From Gaiellasilicea sp037720595 (lineage in GTDB: Bacteria; Actinomycetota; Thermoleophilia; Gaiellales; Gaiellaceae), in contig JBBJLW010000007.1 in the NCBI GenBank assembly GCA_037720595.1, positions 62,001 through 126,000 on the forward strand: a stretch of DNA of 64,000 nt, read 5' to 3'. Position numbers and translations under genes: made by a program. This document shows positions 57,429-64,000 of this stretch, in pieces. The notes under the pieces were generated by a model. That model saw only the letters and a program-made list of their open reading frames with translations. It ran no database searches and was not told where the DNA came from. How positions within the stretch are numbered: position 1 is the first letter of the stretch; every line of letters starts with the position of its first letter.

Positions 57429-59774
57429 ATGGCTGCTGACGGGTTCCGGCTCGGCACGACAGGGGACGGCGAGCCGCTGATCCTCGAGCCGCGCGACCTG
57501 ACGACTCACGGGGTGATCGTGGGGATGACCGGCTCCGGGAAGACGGGCCTCGGGATCGTTCTGCTCGAGGAGGCCCTCTCCGCCGGAGTTCCTGTGCTCG
57601 CACTCGATCCAAAGGGCGACCTCGGCAACCTGCTGCTGACGTTCCCCGACCTCGCCCCCGCAAGCTTCCAGCCGTGGGTGAACGAGTCCGACGCGCGCGA
57701 GGCCGGACTCTCGGTCGAGGACTACGCGGCGAAGGTCGCCGCCGACTGGAAGGAAGGACTCGCCGCCTCGGGTATCGGACCCGAACGGATCCAGGCGCTG
57801 CGGGACACGGCTGAGCTCACGGTCTATACGCCCGGCTCGAGCGCCGGGATCCCGCTGAACCTGATCGGATCGCTGAAGGCTCCGCCGCTCTCTTGGGAGA
57901 CGGAGACCGAGACGCTCCGGGACGAGATCGAGGGCACCGTTTCGAGCCTGCTCGGCCTTGTCGGGCTCGCCGCCGACCCGCTCTCGAGCCGCGAGCACGT
58001 GCTGCTCTCGAACCTCGTCGAGCACGCTTGGCGTGCGGGCCGCGACCTCGACCTGGGGACGCTGATTGCCGAGATCCAGTCGCCGCCGCTCCGCAAGCTC
58101 GGCGTCTTCGAGATCGACTCGTTCTTCCCGCCGAAGGAGCGAACCGAGCTGGCGCTGAAGCTGAACGCGCTCGTCGCCTCCCCCTCATTCGCGATCTGGG
58201 CCGAGGGTGCGGCCCTCGACATCGCGGAGATGCTGGGCGGCGCGCCGGGGAAGCCCCGCGCAGCAATCGTCTACCTGGCGCACCTGTCCGACGAGGAACG
58301 CCAGTTCGCCGTCACGTTGATCCTCTCGAAGGTCGTCACCTGGATGCGCGGTCTCTCGGGAACGAGCGACCTGCGCGCCCTCGTCTACATGGACGAGGTC
58401 TTCGGCTTCGTGCCGCCGACGGCCGCGCCGCCGGCGAAGAAGCCGATCCTGACGATTCTCAAGCAGGCGCGGGCCTACGGCGTCGGGATGGTGCTCGCGA
58501 CGCAGAATCCCGTCGATCTCGATTACAAGGCGATGTCGAACGCCGCCACCTGGCTGGTCGGGCGGCTCCAGACCGAGCGCGACAAGCAACGCGTGCTCGA
58601 AGGGCTGAAGTCGGCCGCGGGCGACGCGGACGTCGACAGCCTCGACGAGTCGATCGGCGGACTCCAGAAGCGACAGTTCCTGCTCGTCAGCGCCCACGAG
58701 CCGAAGCCGGTCGTCTTCTCGACGCGCTGGGCGATGTCGTATCTGCGCGGGCCGCTGACGAAGGAGCAGATCGAGCTGCTGATGCAGGGACGCGAGAGGC
58801 CGGCGGCGGTCGCGGCGGCAGCGAGACCGGACCTCGCAACCGAAAGTCCGCCGCCGGCGAGCGCCAACGCCGCTCTCTACGTCCATCCGGCGGCGCCGTG
58901 GCTCGCGCAGGTTGGCGGAGCTCCGACGGGCGCCCGCCTGCGCCCATTCCTGGCCGCGCGACTGAGCCTTCGCTTCGACGACGCGGCTTCCGACGTCGAC
59001 GCGAGCCAGGAATGGGAGGCCCTGTACGGGCCGCTCGAGAGTGGACTCGACCTCGACAGCGAGGTCGCCGTCGACTACGACGACCGCGATTTCGTCCCTA
59101 CCCCACCGGCCGGCGCGACCTACGCCGACGCGCCCACCACGATCGGCGAGGACGCGTTTCTCCGCGACGCCCGGGTTGCGATCCAGCGGCGCGTCGCGGA
59201 TGCACAGACGCTGACCGTCTTCCGCAACAGCGCACTGAAGCTCTACTCACGCCCGGGCGAGAGCCGGGAGGCCTTCGCGATCCGGGCAGACGAGGCCGCC
59301 CAGACCGAGGCCGACCGGGAAGCCGCGACGATCCGTGACCGGCTCGAGGCGAAGCGCGAGCGGCTGGAAACAGCGCTCGAGACGGCTCGTCGCCGCGCCG
59401 AGGAGCTCGAGACCGACCAGAAGACCCGAACGGCGACCGAGCTGCTCGCGGGCGCGGGAACCGTCCTCAGCGTTCTCCTCGGGGGCCGAGGTCGAGCCCG
59501 CACGATCGCGCGCGCGGGCAGCGCGATCGGCACGGCGGCTTCCCGCCGCGGGATGACCGCGCGGGCCGGTGAGCGCAGGCGAACGGCCGAGGAGAAGGCC
59601 GCAGCGACCGAGCAGACGCTGGCGGAGCTCGAGCAGGAGCTGCTCGATGAGGTCGCCGAGATCGATGCCGAGTGGGCGGCGAAGGCGGACGAGCTCGACG
59701 AGATCGAGATCCGGCTCGAGTCCTCGGACGTACGCGTGCTCGAGCTCGATCTTGTCTGGGTTCCCACCGCCTGA
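57429..59774 (+). CDS. HerA/DUF87-like ATPase with C-terminal coiled coil
   Basis: A 781-residue P-loop ATPase of the HerA-FtsK type. Walker A is GMTGSGKTG with Lys38, followed by LALDPKGDLGNLLL. Walker B is LVYMDEVFG (Asp322-Glu323), then KPILTILKQARAYG and VLATQNPVDLDYK, typical of HerA. After about residue 600 comes a long Glu/Arg-rich coiled coil interrupted by a short hydrophobic stretch (ELLAGAGTVLSVLLGG). HerA proteins translocate DNA with NurA nuclease, but no NurA-like gene is adjacent; the next gene encodes a staphylococcal-type nuclease lipoprotein. The role is unknown. Confidence 0.85.
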   Translation: MAADGFRLGTTGDGEPLILEPRDLTTHGVIVGMTGSGKTGLGIVLLEEALSAGVPVLALDPKGDLGNLLLTFPDLAPASFQPWVNESDAREAGLSVEDYAAKVAADWKEGLAASGIGPERIQALRDTAELTVYTPGSSAGIPLNLIGSLKAPPLSWETETETLRDEIEGTVSSLLGLVGLAADPLSSREHVLLSNLVEHAWRAGRDLDLGTLIAEIQSPPLRKLGVFEIDSFFPPKERTELALKLNALVASPSFAIWAEGAALDIAEMLGGAPGKPRAAIVYLAHLSDEERQFAVTLILSKVVTWMRGLSGTSDLRALVYMDEVFGFVPPTAAPPAKKPILTILKQARAYGVGMVLATQNPVDLDYKAMSNAATWLVGRLQTERDKQRVLEGLKSAAGDADVDSLDESIGGLQKRQFLLVSAHEPKPVVFSTRWAMSYLRGPLTKEQIELLMQGRERPAAVAAAARPDLATESPPPASANAALYVHPAAPWLAQVGGAPTGARLRPFLAARLSLRFDDAASDVDASQEWEALYGPLESGLDLDSEVAVDYDDRDFVPTPPAGATYADAPTTIGEDAFLRDARVAIQRRVADAQTLTVFRNSALKLYSRPGESREAFAIRADEAAQTEADREAATIRDRLEAKRERLETALETARRRAEELETDQKTRTATELLAGAGTVLSVLLGGRGRARTIARAGSAIGTAASRRGMTARAGERRRTAEEKAAATEQTLAELEQELLDEVAEIDAEWAAKADELDEIEIRLESSDVRVLELDLVWVPTA

Positions 59775-60283
59775 TCCGGCTCGCCGCACTCGTCGCGGTC
59801 GTCCTCCTCCCGGCCTGCTCGGCCGAGGACCTGAACCCCGCAGCGGAACCGGAGTCGGGCCGGGTCGCGCGGATCTCGGACGGAGACACGCTGCGGCTCG
59901 TGGACGGCCGCCGGATCCGACTCGTCCAGATCGACGCGCCCGAGCGCGTGGGCGAGTGCTTCGGGATCGCCGCCACGAATGCGCTCGCGCTCCTTGCCCC
60001 CGTCGGCTCGACGGTCGAGCTGGAGCGGGATCCCGCGCTCGACGACGTCGACCGGAACGGCAGGCTCCTTCGCTACGTCCAGGCGAACGGCCGCGACCTC
60101 AACCTGGAGCTCGTTCGGCTCGGTGCTGCCGCACCGTACTTCTACCGCGGTGCCCGCGGACGGCACGCCGAAGCGCTGCTCGAATCAGCCGAGCAGTCGC
60201 GAGGAGACCGCCGCGGCCTGTGGGGAGCGTGTCCCGAGGCCCGGCTCACGCCGACGCGCCAGGTCGCAGCCGGCTCTGGCTAG
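59771..60283 (+). CDS. Thermonuclease-family lipoprotein
   Basis: About 170 residues. A short signal with lipobox (LAALVAVVLLPAC) precedes a staphylococcal-nuclease-like domain: RISDGDTLRLVDGRRIRL, VQIDAPE, and DRNGRLLRYVQANGRDLN carry Asp/Arg residues in the catalytic pattern. It should be anchored outside the membrane and cut nucleic acids. No ATG, GTG or TTG precedes the signal in frame except GTG 59672, deep inside the ATPase gene. CTG 59771, overlapping the ATPase stop as CTGA, is the proposed start. Confidence 0.82.
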   Translation: MIRLAALVAVVLLPACSAEDLNPAAEPESGRVARISDGDTLRLVDGRRIRLVQIDAPERVGECFGIAATNALALLAPVGSTVELERDPALDDVDRNGRLLRYVQANGRDLNLELVRLGAAAPYFYRGARGRHAEALLESAEQSRGDRRGLWGACPEARLTPTRQVAAGSG

Positions 60284-60382
60284 GACCGTTGCACGATCGA
60301 CCTGCGGAGCGCAGAATGGACACTCCGAAGAGAACCAGCAAATGTGGCGGTGCGGCCCGCTCGGATCCAGGAGGAAATCCGG

Positions 60383-61471
60383 ATGGCCGAACCGTCGGCG
60401 GACTACGCAAAGCACGTCGACCTCGTCTTCGAGGGCGGCGGCGTCAAGGGAATCGGCCTCGCTGGGGCCGTCGAGACGCTCGAACAGCACGGCTACAAGC
60501 CGCAGAACGTGGCGGGTACCTCTGCCGGCGCGATCAGCGCCTCGCTCCTCGCAGCCGGCTACTCGGCCGAGGAGCTGAAGAAGATCATCATCGGCCTCGA
60601 CTACCGCCAGTTCCAGGACAAAGGCTGGGAGGACAAGGTCCCGTTGATCGAGCGCTCGCTGAGCATGCTTCTCGACCTCGGGCTCTACGAGGGAACCCGT
60701 TTCTACGAGTGGATCGGCGAGCTGCTGGCCGCGAAGGGCATACGGACTTTCGGCGATCTCGTCCACCCCGATTACGCCGACGATCCGAAGTTCCGCTCGC
60801 GCCTGCAGGTGGTCGCTTCCGACGTGACCTCCCACGAGCTGCTCGTCCTCCCGCGCGACGCCGGCAAGCTGGGACTCGACCCGGACGAGCTCGAAGTCGC
60901 GTTCGCCGTGCGGATGAGCATGAGCATCCCGATCTTCTTCGAGCCCGTGCGCCACGAGAATCCGAAGACCGGCGACACGCACATCATCGTCGACGGCGGG
61001 ATGCTCTCCAACTTTCCCGTCTGGCTCTTCGACTGCGAGGACGGGCTGCCGGATTGGCCGACCTTCGGGATGTTGCTCGTCGAGCCGAAGCCGTCCGTCT
61101 CGGTCGCCGCGCGGCTGCCTAGGCCGGAGCGGCGCAAGGATCAGGCTCACGGCCCGCGGGCGGTCGTCGACTACGTGAAGTCGCTCGCCCAGACGATGAT
61201 GGAGGCGCACGACCGCCTCTACGTCGAGCAGGCGAGCTACGCGCGCACGATCCCGATTCCGACCCTCGGAGTCGGCACGACGCAGTTCGACCTGCCACCG
61301 GACCGGGCGCTCGCGCTCTACGACTCCGGCCGAGACGCGGCGGAGAAGTTCCTGGCCTCGTGGGACTTCGACGCCTACATCGCGGAGTTCCGAAGCGGCA
61401 AGAGCCATTCGCGGCGAGAGACGCTGGTCGCGTCGATGGAGGAGCTTGAGCCAGCCGCCCTCAGCAGGTAG
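60383..61471 (+). CDS. Patatin-like phospholipase
   Basis: A 362-residue lipid acyl hydrolase. It has the oxyanion loop FEGGGVKGIGLAGA, the nucleophile GTSAGAISASLL and the catalytic Asp in IIVDGGMLSNFP. No signal peptide is seen, so it is cytoplasmic or membrane-peripheral. The ATG at 60383 is preceded by AGGAGG 8 nt upstream. The neighbours do not make up a known defence cassette, so lipid turnover is the plain interpretation. Confidence 0.92.
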   Translation: MAEPSADYAKHVDLVFEGGGVKGIGLAGAVETLEQHGYKPQNVAGTSAGAISASLLAAGYSAEELKKIIIGLDYRQFQDKGWEDKVPLIERSLSMLLDLGLYEGTRFYEWIGELLAAKGIRTFGDLVHPDYADDPKFRSRLQVVASDVTSHELLVLPRDAGKLGLDPDELEVAFAVRMSMSIPIFFEPVRHENPKTGDTHIIVDGGMLSNFPVWLFDCEDGLPDWPTFGMLLVEPKPSVSVAARLPRPERRKDQAHGPRAVVDYVKSLAQTMMEAHDRLYVEQASYARTIPIPTLGVGTTQFDLPPDRALALYDSGRDAAEKFLASWDFDAYIAEFRSGKSHSRRETLVASMEELEPAALSR

Positions 61472-61639
61472 GCGAGCCACACGCGAAGCTCACGTCGTCT
61501 CGCCCGGACTACGTCCGCGGAGACACTGCTCGGGGTCGCTGCTCTTCGACGAGACCCGCTGATCGAGAAGCCGTTCGCTGTTGACACACTGGCGCGCCGC
61601 GTCCGCGCGGCGCTCGAGTCGCGCCACGAGAACGGCCGC

Positions 61640-61645
61640 TAGAAT
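61640..61645 (+). promoter_or_regulatory. -10 box of tRNA-Gly
   Basis: TAGAAT lies 9 nt before the first base of the tRNA. The preceding 61472-61639 stretch shows no gene. Confidence 0.5.
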
Positions 61646-61654
61646 GAGCGACAC

Positions 61655-61727
61655 GCGGGTGTAGCTCAGTTGGTAGAGCATCAGCTTCCCAAGCTGAGGG
61701 TCGTGAGTTCGAGTCTCATCGCCCGCT
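61655..61727 (+). tRNA. tRNA-Gly (CCC)
   Basis: Cloverleaf with acceptor GCGGGTG/CGCCCGC (one T-G pair), D-arm GCTCAGTTGGTAGAGC, anticodon stem TCAGC/GCTGA with loop TTCCCAA (anticodon CCC), and T-arm TGAG-TTCGAGT-CTCA. The discriminator is T and CCA is not encoded. Confidence 0.95.
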
Positions 61728-61760
61728 TTCTCGGACGGCCGACGACAGAGGGAGACGGAC

Positions 61761-62003
61761 GTGGAAGGAAAGATGCTCTTCTTCAACGAGGAGAAGGACT
61801 ACGGGTTCATCCGCACCGCCGAGGGCGAGCGGATCGCGGTCAATCGCGCCGGCTTCCTCCCGGGTGAGGCGCCCGTCGGCCGCTGCGCCGGCCTCCCCGT
61901 CCAGCTGACTCCCGTCGAGACCGACGAGGGCCGGGTCGCGACCGCCGTCTCCGTGCTCGTGGAGAAGGAGGTCGGCCGGGCTCGACGCCGCTCCTCCCGC
62001 TAG
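61761..62003 (+). CDS. Cold-shock-domain-like small protein
   Basis: An 80-residue protein whose N-terminal half, GKMLFFNEEKDYGFIRTAEG, matches the CspA start including the RNP1-like DYGFI; the expected VFVH is replaced by IAVNR. A basic RARRRSSR tail follows. It probably binds nucleic acid. The GTG at 61761 has GGGAG upstream. It lies 33 nt after tRNA-Gly, perhaps cotranscribed, and its stop overlaps the aldolase stop in a shared CTAG. Confidence 0.8.
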   Translation: MEGKMLFFNEEKDYGFIRTAEGERIAVNRAGFLPGEAPVGRCAGLPVQLTPVETDEGRVATAVSVLVEKEVGRARRRSSR

Positions 62004-63025
62004 CTCGAGCTCGCGAGCTCCTCCATCTGAGCCGAGTAGCGCCCCGCGACCGCGGCGCTGTTGCAACGAGCGCGCAGGGCGAGGAACGACTGGCCGGCTT
62101 CGACGTTCTCGCTCTTCCCGCTCCAGGCCGCAAGAGCCGGCGCCTGGAGCGCGCGCCCGTACGAGAACGAGAGCACCCACGGCTGTGGGCCGAGCGAGTT
62201 GATCGCGTTCAGGTTCGCGCTCGCCTGCTCGTCGGACTGACCGCCCGAGAGGAAGACGATTCCCGGAACCGCTGCCGGCACGGTCTCGCGGAAACAGCGG
62301 ATCGTCCACTCGGCGACCTCCTCGGCGCTTGCCTGGGAAGGTGAGCCCTTCCCGGAGATGACCATGTTCGGCTTCAGCAGGATTCCCTCGAGGTCGACGC
62401 GCTGGTGGTACAGCTCGTCGAAGACCTTGTGCAACGTCCGCTTCGTCGCGCGGTAGCACGTCTCGATGTCGTTGTCGGCGTCCATCAGCACCTCGGGCTC
62501 GACGATCGGCACGAGCCCCTGCTCCTGGCAGAGCGCCGCGTAGCGCGCGAGAGCGTGCGCGTTCGCCTCGATGCAGTACGCGGTCGGAATGCCGTCGCCG
62601 ATCGTGATCACCGCGCGCCACTTCGCAAAGCGCGCGCCGAGGCCGCAGTAGTCCTCCAGCCGGTCGCGCAAGCCGTCGAGCCCCTCGGTCACCGTCTCCC
62701 CCGGCGCGCCGGCGAGCGGCTTGGCACCCGTGTCGACCTTGATCCCGGGGATGATCCCGCGTTGCGTCAGCAGCTCGGCGAACGGCGTACCGTCCGCGGA
62801 CGACTGGCGCAGCGTCTCGTCGTAGAGGATGACCCCGCTGACGAACTCCTCCAGGCCGGGCGTCGTGAAGAGGAGGTCGCGGTAGGCGCGCCGATTCTCC
62901 TCCGTCGACTCCAGCCCGATCGTGTCGAAGCGCTTCTCGATCGTCCCGGAGCTCTCGTCGGCCGCGAGGATCCCCCGGTTGTCGGCGACGAGCTCGGTCG
63001 CCGTCTTGTGCAGATCAGCTGCCAT
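62000..63025 (-). CDS. Fructose-bisphosphate aldolase class I
   Basis: A 341-residue Schiff-base aldolase of the eukaryote-like class I type. It begins LVADNRGILAADESSGTIEKRF, has PIVEPEVLMD, the catalytic lysine in EGILLKPNMVISGKG, and FLSGGQSDEQA. This is less common in bacteria than class II. It overlaps glpX by 11 nt, so the two gluconeogenic enzymes share an operon. Confidence 0.95.
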   Translation of the reverse strand: MAADLHKTATELVADNRGILAADESSGTIEKRFDTIGLESTEENRRAYRDLLFTTPGLEEFVSGVILYDETLRQSSADGTPFAELLTQRGIIPGIKVDTGAKPLAGAPGETVTEGLDGLRDRLEDYCGLGARFAKWRAVITIGDGIPTAYCIEANAHALARYAALCQEQGLVPIVEPEVLMDADNDIETCYRATKRTLHKVFDELYHQRVDLEGILLKPNMVISGKGSPSQASAEEVAEWTIRCFRETVPAAVPGIVFLSGGQSDEQASANLNAINSLGPQPWVLSFSYGRALQAPALAAWSGKSENVEAGQSFLALRARCNSAAVAGRYSAQMEELASSS

Positions 63026-64000
63026 TTCGCTGTCCTTTCATCAGTTCCCGGACTTTCGTTGACGGGTGGTAGGCGGCTATGCGCCGCACGGTGCCCGAGC
63101 GGGAGCGCATCACGAGCGACTCGGTCTCCGCGCCGGCCGCGCTGACCCGGACCCCGCGGAGGAAGACACCGCTCGTGACGCCCGTCGCCGCGACGAAGAC
63201 GTCGTCGCCGGCCACCAGATCGTCGGTCGTGAGCACCCGGTCGACATCGACGCCGGCGTCGACGAGCGCTTGCCGCTCCTCGTCCGAGCGCGGCCAGAGC
63301 TTGCCCTGGATCGCGCCGCGCAGGCACTTGATCGCTGCGGCCGAGATCACGCCCTCCGGCGTCCCGCCGATCCCCATCAGCATGTCGACGCCCGCGAACG
63401 CCTGCGCGGCGGCGATCGAGGGCGCCACATCGCCGTCGCGGATCAGGTTCACGCGCGCACCGGACTGGCGCAACTCGCCGATCAGCTCGACGTGGCGCTC
63501 GCGCTCCAGCACGACGACGGTGAGCTCGCTCACGTCGAGGCCCTTCGCTTTGGCAACCGCACGCACGTTCTCGGTCGGCGACGCGTCGATGTCGATCGCG
63601 TCCGCGGCCTGCGGGCCGACGGCGATCTTGTCCATGTAGAAGGCCGCGCCGGGATCGAACATCGTCCCGCGCTCGGCCACCGCGATCACGGCGATCGCAT
63701 TCGGCTGGCCGAGCGCCGTCAGGCGCGTTCCCTCGAGCGGATCGACGGCGACGTCCACCTCCGGGCCGCTGCCGTCCCCCACCTCCTCCCCGTTGAAGAG
63801 CATCGGCGCCTCGTCCTTCTCGCCCTCGCCGATCACGACGACCCCGTGCATCCGCACGGTGTCGAGGACGAGCCGCATCGCGTCGACCGCGGCGGCATCG
63901 GCCTTCTCCTTCTCGCCGCGCCCGACCCAGCCCGAGGCCGCCAGCGCGGCTGCCTCGGTAACGCGGACGAGCTCGAGGGCGAGGTTGCGGTCAGGCGCGG
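63015..64000 (-). CDS. glpX: Fructose-1,6-bisphosphatase class II (partial)
   Basis: At least 327 residues of a GlpX phosphatase; only a few N-terminal residues are missing, since the visible start reads DRNLALELVRVTEAAALAAS. Metal-binding motifs are GEGEKDEAPML and VDPLEGT, and GIGGTPEGVISAAA forms part of the phosphate site. It removes the 1-phosphate of fructose 1,6-bisphosphate and precedes the aldolase gene. Confidence 0.95.
   Translation of the reverse strand, partial: APDRNLALELVRVTEAAALAASGWVGRGEKEKADAAAVDAMRLVLDTVRMHGVVVIGEGEKDEAPMLFNGEEVGDGSGPEVDVAVDPLEGTRLTALGQPNAIAVIAVAERGTMFDPGAAFYMDKIAVGPQAADAIDIDASPTENVRAVAKAKGLDVSELTVVVLERERHVELIGELRQSGARVNLIRDGDVAPSIAAAQAFAGVDMLMGIGGTPEGVISAAAIKCLRGAIQGKLWPRSDEERQALVDAGVDVDRVLTTDDLVAGDDVFVAATGVTSGVFLRGVRVSAAGAETESLVMRSRSGTVRRIAAYHPSTKVRELMKGQRNGS

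Noticed and set aside
57429..61471. Anti-phage defence island (ATPase, nuclease, patatin)
   Set aside because: The nuclease has an export signal, the patatin has its own ribosome-binding site, and no cyclase, sensor or known partner lies nearby.

Overview
This is a GC-rich bacterial chromosome segment dense in housekeeping genes. The gene orders mihF-gmk-rpoZ-coaBC and pyrR-pyrB-pyrC-carA-carB, an actinobacterial-type integration host factor, LexA boxes of the CGAAC-N4-GTTCG type and many apparently leaderless gene starts point to Actinomycetota. A deep lineage such as Thermoleophilia/Gaiellales would fit, but that rank is inference. Most genes are on the minus strand in tightly overlapping operons. 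I see no transposase, phage gene, CRISPR array or rRNA.

Layout. 1-2660: a BMP-type (nucleoside/lipoprotein) ABC importer, with a truncated ATPase and two paralogous binding proteins separated by hairpins. 2765-7942: FtsK, an MFS exporter, a nucleoside hydrolase and small unknowns. 7945-13203: RNase J, dapA, dapB, an M16 peptidase and a secreted unknown. 13337-16195: rpsO-pnp with a long intercistronic hairpin. 16349-17710: a short gamma-glutamyltransferase. 17725-26815: the translation/transcription operon rimP-nusA-ylxR-infB ... ylxP-rbfA-nrnA-truB-ribF, interrupted between infB and ylxP by an opposite-strand diguanylate cyclase. 27033-35105: dtd, a TPR protein, a sugar nucleotidyltransferase, then transglutaminase/DUF58/MoxR and coaBC. 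35156-44722: rpoZ, gmk, mihF and the complete UMP pathway from carbamoyl phosphate to orotate under a PyrR-binding hairpin. 44838-52799: a GT-C-like membrane protein, RNase Z, an SOS-controlled LysM protein, a secreted glycosidase-like protein, a DUF1611/epimerase pair resembling the DgcN-DgcA D-glutamate route, and a secreted metalloprotease. 52812-64000: tRNA-Arg, CorA, an L,D-transpeptidase, a frameshifted repeat-rich surface protein, an orphan HerA-like ATPase, a nuclease, a patatin, tRNA-Gly, a cold-shock-like protein, and class I aldolase with GlpX fructose bisphosphatase.

The most interesting signals are non-coding. (1) A two-copy structured repeat at 26901-27019 and 54182-54346 has conserved cores, while the outer 10-bp arms differ in sequence between copies yet are perfectly self-complementary within each copy. 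(2) Two LexA boxes lie over the promoter and start codon of a small LysM protein. (3) In the rpsO-pnp spacer one RNA strand can pair either with a long hairpin or with the pnp ribosome-binding site. (4) An intrinsic terminator sits in the rimP-nusA leader. (5) A PyrR-binding hairpin touches the pyrR Shine-Dalgarno. (6) TANNNT boxes recur 6-8 nt upstream of start codons. Several genes also seem to start at ATC/ATT, CTG or ACG codons.

All function calls are from reading motifs and family resemblance by eye. No database search was run.
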